Positions 1 to 9,168 of a stretch of 64,000 nucleotides of DNA are shown here, piece by piece (within the stretch, counting starts at the first letter, position 1; the number at the start of each line of letters is the position of its first letter). Under the pieces are notes generated by a model, which made no database searches, was not told where the DNA came from, and worked only from the letters and a program-made list of their open reading frames with translations. Made by a program: the position numbers and the translations under genes. Source of the DNA: Desulfuromonadales bacterium (GTDB lineage Bacteria; Desulfobacterota; Desulfuromonadia; Geobacterales; Pseudopelobacteraceae); contig DUZX01000008.1 in assembly GCA_013349325.1 (NCBI GenBank), positions 1-64,000 on the forward strand, written 5' to 3'.

Positions 1-93
1 CGCCCGTCCGCTCCCGCGGGGATACATGATGTGGCCGCTCTTGCGACTGCTGCCAGATTAAACAAAAAGCCGAGTAGCCCCTTCCCATCGTAA
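1..93 (+). CDS. possible C-terminal end of an unidentified gene (partial)
   Basis: The first frame of the plus strand is open from base 1 to a TAA at 91-93 and would encode about 30 residues ending in RLNKKPSSPFPS. It would be the tail of a gene starting outside the window and convergent with the protease gene. No domain can be recognised and the stretch is short, so it may be chance. Confidence 0.25.
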   Translation, partial: RPSAPAGIHDVAALATAARLNKKPSSPFPS

Positions 94-117
94 TCGAAAA
101 AACTACAAACCAAAACG

Positions 118-129
118 CCCCCCCCCCCC
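118..129. repeat. run of 12 C bases
   Basis: An uninterrupted C tract lies six bases beyond the stop codon of the minus-strand CAAX-type protease gene. Tracts of this length are prone to slippage and to sequencing error. It is outside any supported coding region, so no phase-variation role is claimed. Confidence 0.9.
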
Positions 130-134
130 GCCCA

Positions 135-836
135 CTACCAGAACTGCCATGCCCCGGTTCGGATAACATAGACCGCCAGAGCAAGGTTGGTAACAGCATG
201 TGCCAGCACACAGTGAGCCAGACTGCGGGTCCGGTAGAGCAGTAGATTATAAGCGATGCCGGCCATGACACCGGCCAGGATATAGTTATGTTCAAGCCCG
301 AATAAAACTACCGTTATGAGGAAAGATCCCCAGGTAAACGCCCCAACTTTCGCCGTCTCAAAATCTTTATCAATGATATAGCGGATAAGAAATGAACGCC
401 AGAACAGCTCCTCCATCAACGGAACCACCAACACCGCACCGGCTATCCTGAATGCGGTCATCACAACCGGCAGGTTATTTCCCGGAAACTGCTCCGGCTT
501 AAACCCCTGGGGTACGCCCGCAGCGCCAAAAGTCCAATCCATCTTGATCCAGAGCACAAAAACCAGCAAGCCAACTCCGCAGGTAGCCAGCGTAACCGGC
601 AGATTTGCGAGATCTTTCAACCTCAGCTCGCTATAGTGATCTTTAAAAAGATACAGCATCAGCCCGACTGTCAGCGCCTTGACCGGATAGAGGTAAGAGA
701 GCGTATTCGGTTGAAGTATGAAAAAACCTTGCTCAGCCAGAAAGCGGATAAATTCATCAAGTCCAATAAATCCCATAAAAACGGCAAAGGGGAGATAACG
801 ATATGCGGCGGAGCCGATGCGCTGATTATTAATCAT
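135..836 (-). CDS. CPBP-family (CAAX-type) intramembrane metalloprotease, exosortase-associated type
   Basis: The 233-residue protein is very hydrophobic, with about six to seven membrane segments. It carries the CPBP/Abi signature: E142-E143 with R147 (EELFWRS), H183 in the FGLEHN segment and H213 near the C-terminus, which in this family form a metal-dependent intramembrane protease site. The length and N-terminus resemble the 'CAAX prenyl protease-related' proteins found beside exosortase/PEP-CTERM systems. That association is family knowledge; no exosortase is visible here. It is transcribed in the same direction as the phosphoesterase upstream, with a gap of about 55 bases. The substrate is unknown. 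Confidence 0.8.
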   Translation of the reverse strand: MINNQRIGSAAYRYLPFAVFMGFIGLDEFIRFLAEQGFFILQPNTLSYLYPVKALTVGLMLYLFKDHYSELRLKDLANLPVTLATCGVGLLVFVLWIKMDWTFGAAGVPQGFKPEQFPGNNLPVVMTAFRIAGAVLVVPLMEELFWRSFLIRYIIDKDFETAKVGAFTWGSFLITVVLFGLEHNYILAGVMAGIAYNLLLYRTRSLAHCVLAHAVTNLALAVYVIRTGAWQFW

Positions 837-891
837 GGAACGTATTCCTCTTCATATCGTGTTTTCTAACAACCATACCCTAAGAAACCAT

Positions 892-1797
892 TCACCGCCA
901 CACATAGCTTGTAATTTCGGGACGACAAAGAAACCGAATCGGCAGAGTCTTTGTTCCGATTCCTCGATTAACATACATTGTCGTTTTGCCATCATGGAAC
1001 ACCCCAGACATAAAAGGCCCTCTATTAGCATAATCTGAGCGTTCTATAAGATACGGAATGCCGACTTGCCCACCATGGGTGTGACCAACACACAACATTG
1101 AGATCTTAGCCAGAACCGCTTCAACATAAATATCCGGAGAATGCGCCAATAGCAGTATTGGTTCACCGATAGGAACACCTTCCAGTGCCTGATATAATTT
1201 ATCACGCTTGCCGACTGGGTCATCAACCCCGGCTAACCAGATTGTTTGGCCATTCGGCAGATCAACTCGCCGATTTTCATTCATCAGAAGTGTCATACCT
1301 GAGTCCTGAAGCTCTTTTGCCAAACCTTTCGTCCGAAAGAAGTGATGATCGGTATTTCCCAGAACCCCGTAAATACCAACTTTAACTTTGCAACTTCTAA
1401 TCAACGTAATCATGTCCTGCAGACTCCCCAGATCATCAAGAAAGTCGCCGGTTATGAGCAACAGATCCGGCTGAAGCCGGTTGATCCGCGCAACAAGTAG
1501 ATTCTCCAGAAAACCCACCTTGTGGCGTAAATGGATATCCGAGATATGCAGAACCGTCAATCCCTTCATTTTGGTCGCGAGCGCTCTATCCACAACTGAC
1601 ACGTTTTCAATTGCCGGAAGATTTGGTTCGATCCAGTACATATCAGCCAGGACAAGAAAACCGGTCACGACAAGACCGGCCAATAGACGAGAAACGAGGG
1701 AAAGGTGCTTTCGAAACCAGTATTCGAAAATGAGAGCTATAGAAGTAAAACAAGCACCAACAAGAAAAGCATATCGGACTAAATCAAATTTTTTCAA
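892..1797 (-). CDS. membrane-anchored metallophosphoesterase (YkuE/YaeI-like)
   Basis: The 301-residue protein starts with two hydrophobic segments (about residues 8-27 and 37-55) that should anchor it in the inner membrane. A calcineurin-like phosphoesterase domain follows, with metal-binding motifs SDIH (86-89), GDFLD (117-121), GNTDHH (147-152), H219 and GHTHGG (238-243). The third motif has NTDH where many relatives have NHD. Relatives include YkuE/YaeI-type enzymes, some of which act on lipid A precursors (UDP-diacylglucosamine hydrolysis); the substrate here cannot be told. Its ATG overlaps the TGA of the YdcF-type gene upstream by four bases, indicating translational coupling. Confidence 0.85.
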   Translation of the reverse strand: MKKFDLVRYAFLVGACFTSIALIFEYWFRKHLSLVSRLLAGLVVTGFLVLADMYWIEPNLPAIENVSVVDRALATKMKGLTVLHISDIHLRHKVGFLENLLVARINRLQPDLLLITGDFLDDLGSLQDMITLIRSCKVKVGIYGVLGNTDHHFFRTKGLAKELQDSGMTLLMNENRRVDLPNGQTIWLAGVDDPVGKRDKLYQALEGVPIGEPILLLAHSPDIYVEAVLAKISMLCVGHTHGGQVGIPYLIERSDYANRGPFMSGVFHDGKTTMYVNRGIGTKTLPIRFLCRPEITSYVWR

Positions 1798-2396
1798 AGC
1801 TTTGCTCCTGAAATATCATCCTGCCATCCAAAGCAGATCAGATAGTAGGCTAGCTTAATAAGTTCAAGGGCAATATCCGAAATAAGTGCTGCAGATGAAT
1901 GGGATGGATTAATAGTGACTACGACCGGAAGAGACTGCAGAACGCGTCGGAAGATCCAGAGCGATCGACGCGCATGATAGTCAGACGTTACCAGCAAAAC
2001 AGAGCCAGATTTATGTTTGTGAATATATTCTCTGACCGCCATGGCATCATAAACCGTACCGCTTTTGAAAAAAGGGAGTGAAATGACGGATTTGCGGGGT
2101 ACGCCGAGTTGAACCAGTAACTCCGTACTACGTTCATTCGAATAGAGATTTCTTTGATGTTCGCGAGACCAACCTCTCCTGACGCCGTCATTCGTAAGTA
2201 AGATAGTGTTAGCATATCCTGCAGAAAAGAGCGCCGCCGCGTGTGGCACACGCTCTTCATAATTGCCAGCCAGAATTACGATAGCATCCGCTTTTGTAAG
2301 CGGCATATTTACAGATAGAAACAAGCGACCGGCAATAACAATTACCAGAATAAAAAACACACTCAACCCAGCAACGGAAAACAAGAGACAACGCAT
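1794..2396 (-). CDS. YdcF/SanA-type DUF218 envelope protein
   Basis: One N-terminal membrane segment (about residues 3-28) is followed by a DUF218 domain. This includes the DAIVILAGN strand-turn near residue 38 and the late conserved TSDYHARRSLWIF segment. Relatives (YdcF, SanA, ElyC) are envelope proteins, with roles in cell-wall precursor or barrier functions for some; exact chemistry is unknown. The ATG at 2396 was chosen because CAGGG lies just upstream. The longer reading from a TTG at 2450 runs through the tRNA terminator and has no ribosome site. The gene overlaps the phosphoesterase by four bases. Confidence 0.8.
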   Translation of the reverse strand: MRCLLFSVAGLSVFFILVIVIAGRLFLSVNMPLTKADAIVILAGNYEERVPHAAALFSAGYANTILLTNDGVRRGWSREHQRNLYSNERSTELLVQLGVPRKSVISLPFFKSGTVYDAMAVREYIHKHKSGSVLLVTSDYHARRSLWIFRRVLQSLPVVVTINPSHSSAALISDIALELIKLAYYLICFGWQDDISGAKL

Positions 2397-2417
2397 GACA
2401 TGCCCTGAAGTCGATAC

Positions 2418-2459
2418 AAAAAAGCCCTGCAGGAGAAGTAACACTTCCAAGTAGGGCTT
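2418..2459 (-). terminator. intrinsic terminator of the tRNA-Gln transcript
   Basis: Read on the minus strand, AAGCCCT (2459-2453) pairs with AGGGCTT (2428-2422), with an inner GGAAG/CTTC pairing, and is followed by a run of six T. It lies about 30 bases past the tRNA 3' end and before the YdcF-type start codon. Confidence 0.85.
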
Positions 2460-2488
2460 AATAAAAACAGCGAAAGCTGGTTATTAGT

Positions 2489-2563
2489 TGGCAGGGGTAC
2501 CTGGATTCGAACCAAGAGATGACGGCGTCAGAGGCCGTTGCCTTACCGTTTGGCTATACCCCT
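2489..2563 (-). tRNA. tRNA-Gln (anticodon CTG)
   Basis: The 75-base sequence folds as a cloverleaf. The acceptor stem AGGGGTA pairs with TACCCCT, the discriminator base is G, and CCA is encoded. The anticodon arm is ACGGC-CTCTGAC-GCCGT, giving anticodon CUG, and the T loop contains GGTTCGAATCC. CTG glutamine tRNAs read CAG codons. It sits alone between korC and the YdcF-type gene, with its own promoter and terminator. Confidence 0.95.
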
Positions 2564-2578
2564 AAAAGATAGATCGTC

Positions 2579-2607
2579 TGTATAGCAAAACAGATCCAAT
2601 ACGTCAA
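2579..2607 (-). promoter_or_regulatory. sigma-70-type promoter for tRNA-Gln
   Basis: On the minus strand TTGACG (2607-2602) and TATACA (2584-2579) are separated by exactly 17 bases. Transcription would start about 10 bases before the tRNA 5' end. This is a near-consensus match in the right place for a stable RNA gene. Confidence 0.8.
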
Positions 2608-2613
2608 GTTATT

Positions 2614-3156
2614 TTAAGTTCTCACCGATTCCGCACCACACTCAATTGCTTTGATATTTGCAGGAATTAGGGGATGATTTCGTACGGGCAAGGTATTTTC
2701 GAGAGCGGCGACTAAAGAATCAATACTCAGTAAGCCAGTTTTCTGGGCATACGCACCACACGCTATCATATTCAACACCCGGCTATCGCCTAACTCATTT
2801 GCTAAGCGACTCATAGGAACTTCAACCAAAACAATTGATGGGCTTAGTGATTCTGAGTTAATTACTAAATCTGAGTTTATTATACAGAAGCCACCCCTGC
2901 ATACGTTATTTGCATACGTGTCAAAAGAACGCTGATTGAGAATCACTGCAACAGAAGGATGACCAACAACGGGTGAACCGGTATCACCATCAGAATAAAC
3001 TACGGTGCACATGGCAGATCCTCCACGTTTTTCAACACCGTAGGATGGAAGATATGTAACATTATACCCTTGGTAAATGGCAGCAAAGGATAGTAGGTTA
3101 CCAGCAAGCATAACACCTTGACCACCATACCCGGATAAGAACACATTGTACCGCAT
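2614..3156 (-). CDS. korC: 2-oxoacid:ferredoxin oxidoreductase, gamma subunit
   Basis: This 180-residue protein matches the POR gamma-domain family, with the glycine-rich start SGYGGQGVMLAGN (8-20) and the GVEKRGGSAMC segment near residue 41. In this enzyme family the gamma subunit helps bind coenzyme A and substrate during oxidative decarboxylation of a 2-oxoacid to acyl-CoA with reduction of ferredoxin. It is last in korD-korA-korB-korC, 17 bases after korB. Gene order fits the 2-oxoglutarate type used for a reversible TCA cycle in Geobacter; a branched-chain (Vor) substrate cannot be excluded from sequence alone. Confidence 0.88.
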   Translation of the reverse strand: MRYNVFLSGYGGQGVMLAGNLLSFAAIYQGYNVTYLPSYGVEKRGGSAMCTVVYSDGDTGSPVVGHPSVAVILNQRSFDTYANNVCRGGFCIINSDLVINSESLSPSIVLVEVPMSRLANELGDSRVLNMIACGAYAQKTGLLSIDSLVAALENTLPVRNHPLIPANIKAIECGAESVRT

Positions 3157-3173
3157 AGAAAAACGCCTTCAGA

Positions 3174-3917
3174 TTAGAATTCAGCAGTATTTTTGAAAAT
3201 TCCGAGAGGAAAATAAGGGATTAAGTCCTGAGCAACACGCTCATTCGCTTTGAGTGGAGTCACCCCCCAATTGGTAGGACATGCCGCCAGCACTTCAACA
3301 AAAGCAAAACCCTTTCTCTCTACTTGATAACGAAAACTGTTAAGAATTGCATTTTTTGCTAATAAAACATTTTTGGGCGTATTAAGGGCAACTCGTGCCG
3401 AAAAAGCAACACCATCAAAATTGGAAAGCAGTTCAGCCATTTTGAATGGAGATCCGTCTTTTGAAATATCTCGACCATACGGAGATGTGGAGGTTTTTTG
3501 CCCCGAAAGCGTCGTAGGGGCCATTTGACCGCCAGTCATACCGAATGTTGTATTGTTTACAAAAATAACCGTTATGTCTTCACCGCGATTAGATGCGTGA
3601 ATAATTTCAGACATTCCGATAGCTGCCAAGTCACCATCACCCTGATACGTAAATATAATTCGATCAGGCCTTGCACGTTTAGCACCTGTGGCGACAGCCG
3701 GAGCTCTACCATGCGGAGATTCGATCACATCGATATCGAAATATTCATACAGAAAGACAGAACAGCCGACTGAAGCCACACCAATAGTAATTGCACTAAG
3801 CCCGAGATCATCAAGGGCCTCTGCGACAAGACGATGTGCAGACCCATGCTGACAACCGGGGCAAAAGTGAGATTGTACGTATTTGAGACTTTTGGGTCTT
3901 TTGAAAACCTGATTCAT
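3174..3917 (-). CDS. korB: 2-oxoacid:ferredoxin oxidoreductase, beta subunit (TPP-binding)
   Basis: The beta subunit binds thiamine diphosphate and an Fe-S cluster. The 247-residue reading has the CPGC motif (19-22), the TPP/metal motif YQGDGD (91-96) and a following NNTTFGMTGGQ segment (121-131). The ATG at 3917 is preferred over the longer open frame because it falls four bases after the korA stop, with CAGGT upstream, and because the extra N-terminal stretch lies entirely inside korA. The subunit works with korA, korC and the ferredoxin subunit korD in the cytoplasm. Confidence 0.9.
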   Translation of the reverse strand: MNQVFKRPKSLKYVQSHFCPGCQHGSAHRLVAEALDDLGLSAITIGVASVGCSVFLYEYFDIDVIESPHGRAPAVATGAKRARPDRIIFTYQGDGDLAAIGMSEIIHASNRGEDITVIFVNNTTFGMTGGQMAPTTLSGQKTSTSPYGRDISKDGSPFKMAELLSNFDGVAFSARVALNTPKNVLLAKNAILNSFRYQVERKGFAFVEVLAACPTNWGVTPLKANERVAQDLIPYFPLGIFKNTAEF

Positions 3918-3921
3918 ATAC

Positions 3922-5013
3922 TTAGACCTGAACTGGTAGCTGCCACAAGGTAGATTTAATGTGCTGAAAGAGTTCTTCAGGATCAGGAAGTGAACCTGTA
4001 CCGGGAGGACGACCATAAAAAAAGACTTCTGTATCACGAGCAACAGATAGTTTTACATCGTTAATCATCTGTCCTGTAGAAAGCTCGATATCCAGAAAGT
4101 TTTTACATCGCTCAGACAACGAACGATAGGCAGCTTGCGGAAAGGGATACAACGATATTGGCCGCATGAGACCAATTTTAAGACCACTATCACGGGCCAT
4201 CTCTACGGCAGATTTGGCAATACGAGCAGCAGAACCAAAAGCAGTAACAATCAATTCAGCGTCGGAAGTTAGATATTCTTCCCATCTACATTCATTCAAT
4301 GACAGTGATTGATAGCGTGCATGCATTTTCCAGTGAAAAGCCTCCATTTCACCATCACCCAGCTGAAGAGACTTGACAATATTTTGAGACTGCCCCTCCT
4401 CCTTTCCACGAACAGCCCATGACTTCTCAGGCAGGAGAGTCGCAGGGCGAGGATGCGCAACTATTGATTCTTTCATTTGCCCAATGACAGCGTCAGCAAG
4501 AACCATCGCCGGAATTCGATAGATATCAGAAAGATCAAAAGCCAGCATAGTCAAATCATACATTTCCTGAACTGAGCATGGAGCAAGAACAATTATATGA
4601 TAGCCGCCATGACCACCACCATGTGTAGCCTGAAAATAATCAGCCTGCGATGCATCAATACCACCAAGTCCCGGTCCAGAGCGCATTACATCGACAATCA
4701 CCCCCGGCAATTCCGAACCGGCCATATAGGATATTCCCTCCTGCATCAGAGATATTCCAGGCCCTGATGAAGAGGTCATAGAACGGACACCGGTGGCAGA
4801 TGCACCCAGTAGCATATTGATAGCGGCAGTTTCACTTTCGGCTTGAAGAAACTGACCACCAATCTTAGGGAGTTCTCGTGCAAGATATTCCGGTATTTCA
4901 CTCTGAGGGGTTATAGGATAACCGAAATAATGAACACAACCAGCTTCGATGGCAGCGAGTGCAACCGCTTCATTTCCTTTTATAAATAGTTTACCAGATT
5001 GCATATCCGTCAC
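3922..5013 (-). CDS. korA: 2-oxoacid:ferredoxin oxidoreductase, alpha subunit
   Basis: This 363-residue protein has the pyrimidine-binding N-terminal domain of the family (GNEAVALAAIEAGC, then YPITPQSEIPEY near residue 34) and the SSSGPGISLMQEG segment. It lacks fused gamma or ferredoxin domains, so the enzyme is the four-subunit type. The ATG overlaps the stop of korD by four bases, and korB begins four bases after its stop, so the four genes form one translationally coupled unit. Confidence 0.9.
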   Translation of the reverse strand: MTDMQSGKLFIKGNEAVALAAIEAGCVHYFGYPITPQSEIPEYLARELPKIGGQFLQAESETAAINMLLGASATGVRSMTSSSGPGISLMQEGISYMAGSELPGVIVDVMRSGPGLGGIDASQADYFQATHGGGHGGYHIIVLAPCSVQEMYDLTMLAFDLSDIYRIPAMVLADAVIGQMKESIVAHPRPATLLPEKSWAVRGKEEGQSQNIVKSLQLGDGEMEAFHWKMHARYQSLSLNECRWEEYLTSDAELIVTAFGSAARIAKSAVEMARDSGLKIGLMRPISLYPFPQAAYRSLSERCKNFLDIELSTGQMINDVKLSVARDTEVFFYGRPPGTGSLPDPEELFQHIKSTLWQLPVQV

Positions 5014-5216
5014 TGATTAAACACCGTAATAGCAACATCAGGACACATTTGAGCACATAATGCGCATCCACTACAAAGAGTATCACCACTAAATGTTGCA
5101 AGAGAATAACCATTAGACGAAGATAGATCACGTAAAGAAATAAGATTATGGGGGCACGCAGCAGTGCAGAGGCCACACCCTTTACATATAAAATCATCAA
5201 TACAAATAAATGACAT
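5010..5216 (-). CDS. korD: 2-oxoacid:ferredoxin oxidoreductase, ferredoxin (delta) subunit
   Basis: A 68-residue protein with two classical 4Fe-4S motifs, CKGCGLCTAACP and CSGCALCAQMCP. It would pass electrons from the oxidoreductase core to ferredoxin. The ATG at 5216 has AAGGCGG eight bases upstream; a longer open frame from 5267 has no such site. It is the first gene of the kor unit and begins about 50 bases past the terminator hairpin of the ribosomal operon. No convincing promoter was found in that gap, so read-through is possible. Confidence 0.88.
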   Translation of the reverse strand: MSFICIDDFICKGCGLCTAACPHNLISLRDLSSSNGYSLATFSGDTLCSGCALCAQMCPDVAITVFNQ

Positions 5217-5267
5217 AAAAACCGCCTTGAAACGGAACACAACATAGTAAGCTAAATACAGACACAT

Positions 5268-5315
5268 AAACCTAAAAGAACGGCAAAGAGTTATCTTTGC
5301 CGTTCTTTTAGGTTT
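5268..5315. terminator. long hairpin ending the ribosomal super-operon
   Basis: A perfect 21-bp inverted repeat (5268-5288 with 5295-5315, loop AGTTAT) lies 25 bases after the rplQ stop. The stem itself is A/T-rich at its base, but no long T run follows on the minus strand, so termination may be partial and let RNA polymerase enter korDABC. Confidence 0.8.
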
Positions 5316-5340
5316 ATAAAAAAATCAGGTATATATGAAA

Positions 5341-5694
5341 CTATCCTACGAGTTCTAAGAGAGATAGTGATGCCGTATCACCTTGACGAATTCCTAATTT
5401 GATAATGCGTGTGTAACCACCAGCTCTGTCTTTATAACGTGGAGCTATTGTAGTAAACAACTTTGAAATGATGGCTTTTTCTCGAATAATCGAAGCAGCC
5501 TGACGGAGAGCATGAAGGTCACCACGCTTACCCAAAGTTATCATCTTTTCGGCTACAATACGAATTTCTTTCGCCTTTTGATCGGTAGTAGTTATTTTTT
5601 CGTGATTTAACAAAGATGTAACCATATTACGAAACATTGCTTCACGATGACTCGTTTTTTTGCCAAAACGTCTTCCAGATTTTCCATGACGCAT
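5341..5694 (-). CDS. rplQ: 50S ribosomal protein L17
   Basis: This 117-residue protein has the typical L17 start [12 protein letters not shown] and the motif [18 protein letters not shown]. It is last in the alpha operon, just after rpoA, as in most bacteria. L17 binds domain III of 23S rRNA near the peptide exit tunnel. The protein stops shortly after the core and has no C-terminal extension. Confidence 0.97.
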   Translation of the reverse strand: MRHGKSGRRFGKKTSHREAMFRNMVTSLLNHEKITTTDQKAKEIRIVAEKMITLGKRGDLHALRQAASIIREKAIISKLFTTIAPRYKDRAGGYTRIIKLGIRQGDTASLSLLELVG

Positions 5695-5727
5695 ATATTA
5701 TCCCTTTCCAAACTTCAATAAAATAAC

Positions 5728-6750
5728 TTACTCTTCTTCTTTTTGCTCACCGCGTAAACGTATCATTAATTCAGGATCTGGAAAACTATCTATTTTCATA
5801 CCGAAGGTAAGGCCCATATCTGTAAGGATATCCTTGATCTCATTCAGAGATTTACGACCAAAGTTCTGAGTTTTAAGCATCTCTGACTCAGATTTTGTAA
5901 CCAGTTCACCAATAAGCTTAATACCGGCATTCTTCAAACAGTTTGCAGAACGCACTGACAACTCAAGTTCATCAACAGTACGATACAGATTCTCATTGAC
6001 TTTATCTTTATCTTCTTGAGTTTCTTCACCAAATTCAGGTTCAGTCTCTTCATCAAAGTTAATAAAGATAGTCAGTTGATCTTTCAGTATTTTGGCTGAA
6101 TATGCAACAGCATCTTCAGGCTTAACACTTCCATCGGTCCATACTTCGATATTAAGTTTATCATAATCTGTCATCTGACCAATCCGAGCATTAGTGACAG
6201 AGAAGTTAACCTTTTTAATAGGGGTGAAAATCGAGTCAATTGGAATAGTTCCAACAGGAGCCTTATCATCACGATTACGCTCAGCAGGTACATACCCTTT
6301 CCCAATCCTGACAGTCATTTCAACGTCAAGATTTGCATCTTTACCGCATGTCGCAATGTAGTGATCGGGATTCATAACTTCGACATTATGACTTACGGCA
6401 AAACTACCTGCTGTAATAATGCCAACACCTTTATGTTTAATGTGAATAGTGGCCTGATCAGAGGAATGTAATTTCAGCCTGACACCTTTTAAGTTAAGAA
6501 TTATATCAGTGACATCCTCTGTTACACCTTGAATGGCGGAAAACTCGTGTAAAACACCTTTTATACGAACTGAAGTAATAGCAGCGCCCTGGAGTGATGA
6601 AAGAAGTATTCTTCTTAGTGAATTTCCAAGCGTTGTACCAAATCCACGTTCAAAGGGCTCAGCAAAAAAACGACCGTATGTATCTGTAAGAGTATCTTTT
6701 TCAACCTGTATCTGCTTAGGCTTGATAAGATCTCGCCAGTTTTTATACAT
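5728..6750 (-). CDS. rpoA: RNA polymerase alpha subunit
   Basis: This 340-residue subunit has the N-terminal assembly domain ([17 protein letters not shown]) and a C-terminal domain with [19 protein letters not shown], used for contacts with UP elements and activators. The ATG at 6750 has a very strong GGAGGAGG site, so the 16-residue upstream extension of the open frame is discarded. The linker between the domains is acidic ([17 protein letters not shown]). It lies between rpsD and rplQ, so its dosage is tied to ribosome synthesis. Confidence 0.97.
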   Translation of the reverse strand: MYKNWRDLIKPKQIQVEKDTLTDTYGRFFAEPFERGFGTTLGNSLRRILLSSLQGAAITSVRIKGVLHEFSAIQGVTEDVTDIILNLKGVRLKLHSSDQATIHIKHKGVGIITAGSFAVSHNVEVMNPDHYIATCGKDANLDVEMTVRIGKGYVPAERNRDDKAPVGTIPIDSIFTPIKKVNFSVTNARIGQMTDYDKLNIEVWTDGSVKPEDAVAYSAKILKDQLTIFINFDEETEPEFGEETQEDKDKVNENLYRTVDELELSVRSANCLKNAGIKLIGELVTKSESEMLKTQNFGRKSLNEIKDILTDMGLTFGMKIDSFPDPELMIRLRGEQKEEE

Positions 6751-6809
6751 TAAAACCTCCTCCGGAAAATAAACCCGGTTGTCATTCAGAGAAACCAATC
6801 AGTACTTGA

Positions 6810-7436
6810 TTACTTGGAGTAAAGTTCAACGATCAATTGTTCCTGGATTGGCGTCGTAATATCCTCACGCACAGGAACACCTTTGAGGGTACCTTTAAAT
6901 CCATCTTTATCAAGTTCGAGCCACTGTGGAATCCCACGGCGAACAACCGCTTCCAGAGCCTCATTCACAGAAACTATTTTTTTACTCTTTTCCCGTAATT
7001 CAATTACATCACCTGATTTTAATTGAATTGAAGGAATATCAACTTTTTTACCATTAATATTGAAATGTCCATGCCGAACAAGTTGACGGGATTCCGAACG
7101 TGATGTTGCAAATCCTAAACGGTACACAACATTATCAAGTCGTCGTTCCAAGAGTGACAGGAGATTTTCACCCGTTACACCTTTCATACGGTCAGCTAAC
7201 TGAAAGTAACTACGAAACTGTTTTTCTAAGATGCAATAGATACGTCTAACTTTTTGCTTTTCACGAAGCTGAACACCATACGCAGAAACCTTAACTCTGC
7301 CCTGACCATGTTGGCCTGGAGGGTAATTACGCCGCTTGATAGCACATTTATCAGTGTAGCATCGATCACCTTTTAGAAATAATTCAATATTTTCTCTTCT
7401 GCACAAACGGCATGAAGGTCCTGTATATCGAGCCAA
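6810..7436 (-). CDS. rpsD: 30S ribosomal protein S4
   Basis: S4 is a primary 16S rRNA binder that nucleates 30S assembly. This 208-residue form keeps four N-terminal cysteines (CRLC and CYTDKC), so it should be the zinc-binding type. The S4 RNA-binding domain ([29 protein letters not shown]) is intact. In some bacteria S4 represses its own alpha operon; no leader pseudoknot was identified here. Confidence 0.97.
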   Translation of the reverse strand: MARYTGPSCRLCRRENIELFLKGDRCYTDKCAIKRRNYPPGQHGQGRVKVSAYGVQLREKQKVRRIYCILEKQFRSYFQLADRMKGVTGENLLSLLERRLDNVVYRLGFATSRSESRQLVRHGHFNINGKKVDIPSIQLKSGDVIELREKSKKIVSVNEALEAVVRRGIPQWLELDKDGFKGTLKGVPVREDITTPIQEQLIVELYSK

Positions 7437-7472
7437 TGAAAACCTCCTAAATAATAGTTATAACTAAGTTGT

Positions 7473-7868
7473 TTAAACTCTTCTTCGTTTCGGGGGACGA
7501 CAACCATTATGAGGAATTGGTGTAACATCCTTTATGAAGCTAATACTAAAGCCTGCCGCCTGTAGTGCACGGAGGGCAGATTCACGTCCCGACCCCGGTC
7601 CCTTAACATAGACCTCTACAGAACGCATGCCATGCTCCTGTGCTTTTTTTGCACAATCTTCTGCAGCGATTTGAGCAGCAAATGGAGTACTCTTACGAGA
7701 TCCTTTGAAACCCTTTGCGCCAGCTGTAGACCACGCAAGTACATTACCAACCGGGTCAGTTATAGTAATTATCGTGTTATTAAAAGTAGCTTGAATATGC
7801 GCTACTCCGTTTGAAATATTTTTACGTTCTTTCTTCTTACGGACTACTTTCTTAGATGGACTTGCCAT
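7473..7868 (-). CDS. rpsK: 30S ribosomal protein S11
   Basis: This 131-residue protein has the S11 signatures [15 protein letters not shown] and [17 protein letters not shown] and ends in the basic [13 protein letters not shown] tail. S11 sits on the 30S platform near the mRNA exit. It lies between rpsM and rpsD, the standard alpha-operon order. Confidence 0.97.
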   Translation of the reverse strand: MASPSKKVVRKKKERKNISNGVAHIQATFNNTIITITDPVGNVLAWSTAGAKGFKGSRKSTPFAAQIAAEDCAKKAQEHGMRSVEVYVKGPGSGRESALRALQAAGFSISFIKDVTPIPHNGCRPPKRRRV

Positions 7869-7893
7869 TCGTATTCTCCGGGGCTAGGTTATG

Positions 7894-8262
7894 TTATTTC
7901 TTTTTACCTGCAACAGTACGTGCTGGACCTTTTCTTGTACGCGCATTGGTCTTAGTACGCTGTCCGTTACATGGAAGACCTTTACGGTGCCGTAAGCCAC
8001 GGTAACAGCCAAGATCCATTAGACGCTTAATATTCATGGATATCTCACGCCTGAGATCACCTTCGACCTTGCAGTTGCGATCAATCTCTTCACGAAGACG
8101 GGCAACCTCTGCCTCGGTTAATTTATCAGTACGAGTATCAGGGTCAATCTTTGTTGTAGAAAGAATATGTTCAGCAGAAGAATTACCTATGCCGTAGATA
8201 TATGTTAGTGCAATTACAATCCGTTTGTTTCTTGGTAAATCAATACCTGCTATTCGTGCCAA
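7894..8262 (-). CDS. rpsM: 30S ribosomal protein S13
   Basis: S13 contacts the P-site tRNA and the 50S subunit. The 122-residue protein starts with [13 protein letters not shown], contains the helix-hairpin-helix [12 protein letters not shown] and ends in the lysine/arginine-rich [16 protein letters not shown] tail that reaches the P site. It begins the alpha-operon block, 22 bases after rpmJ. Confidence 0.97.
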   Translation of the reverse strand: MARIAGIDLPRNKRIVIALTYIYGIGNSSAEHILSTTKIDPDTRTDKLTEAEVARLREEIDRNCKVEGDLRREISMNIKRLMDLGCYRGLRHRKGLPCNGQRTKTNARTRKGPARTVAGKKK

Positions 8263-8284
8263 TGGTAATACCCCCTTTAATTAC

Positions 8285-8398
8285 TCATCCCTGACGCTGA
8301 GAATGCTTAGGGATGTCGCATATAACACGAACAATTCCCTTACGCTTAACAATTTTACATTTATCACATATTTTTTTTACAGATGCTCTTACTTTCAT
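8285..8398 (-). CDS. rpmJ: 50S ribosomal protein L36 (37 residues)
   Basis: This short gene reads [15 protein letters not shown] from the ATG at 8398 and ends in a TGA at 8285-8287. Zinc ligands C11, C14, C27 and H32 are all present, so it is the zinc-binding (C+) form. An AAGGA site precedes the ATG. It lies between map and rpsM, its usual place, and is easily missed because of its size. Confidence 0.95.
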   Translation of the reverse strand: MKVRASVKKICDKCKIVKRKGIVRVICDIPKHSQRQG

Positions 8399-8421
8399 AA
8401 AAATCCTTTCAGATGAGGAAC

Positions 8422-9168
8422 TTAAACTAGTGTTAATATTTCGGGACCTTTATCAGTTATAGCGACAGTGTGTTCAAAATGTGCAGACAGTCCACCATCA
8501 CATGTAACTACAGTCCATTTATCTTTTAGAACTTTCACTTCATGTGATTTTTCGTTTATCATCGGTTCAATGGCGAGAACCATTCCCGGCTTCAATACAA
8601 CACCTTTGCCGGATTGCCCATAATTAGGAACTTGAGGGTCTTCATGTAAATTCCTACCAATGCCATGTCCTACAAAGTCACGTACAACAGAATAGCCTTT
8701 ATCTTCAACATATGACTGAACCGCGAAAGACACATCTCCAAGTCTATTGCCTGGATAAGCCATACTAATCCCGGCTTGAAGTGACTGTTCTGTAACTTTT
8801 AAAAGAGCATCCGCTGACTTGGATATCTCCCCAACCGGAAATGTAGCCGCAGCATCACCAAAGAAATCATCAAAGTAAATGCCGAAATCCAAACTTATGA
8901 TATCACCCTGAACTAAAGGGGTTTTAGTTGGAATACCATGAACAACTTGATCATTTAAAGAACAACAGAGAGAACTGGGATAATTATGGTATCCAAGAAA
9001 AGCACATTTTGAATTTCTTTTTTTCGCCTCATTAGAAGCAAATTTATCAAGTTCGTACGTTGTAATACCAGGCTGAATCATCGTTCTTAACTCGTTAAGT
9101 ATGTCTGCAACAATCTTGCTAGCCACCCTCATACGATTGATTTCTTGTGGAGATTTAAGAATGATCAA
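8422..9168 (-). CDS. map: methionine aminopeptidase, type I
   Basis: This enzyme removes the initiator methionine from new proteins. The 248-residue sequence has all five dimetal ligands in family positions: D94, D105, H168, E201 and E232, plus catalytic H77. There is no N-terminal zinc-finger extension, so it is the short bacterial form. Its start overlaps the end of adk by 14 bases. No infA lies between it and rpmJ, although infA often occupies this spot. Confidence 0.96.
   Translation of the reverse strand: MIILKSPQEINRMRVASKIVADILNELRTMIQPGITTYELDKFASNEAKKRNSKCAFLGYHNYPSSLCCSLNDQVVHGIPTKTPLVQGDIISLDFGIYFDDFFGDAAATFPVGEISKSADALLKVTEQSLQAGISMAYPGNRLGDVSFAVQSYVEDKGYSVVRDFVGHGIGRNLHEDPQVPNYGQSGKGVVLKPGMVLAIEPMINEKSHEVKVLKDKWTVVTCDGGLSAHFEHTVAITDKGPEILTLV

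Noticed and set aside
118..129. C tract as a phase-variation switch
   Set aside because: It lies outside supported coding sequence and no promoter spacing is changed by it.
2397..2450. N-terminal extension of the YdcF-type protein from a TTG
   Set aside because: It would include the tRNA terminator hairpin and has no ribosome site.
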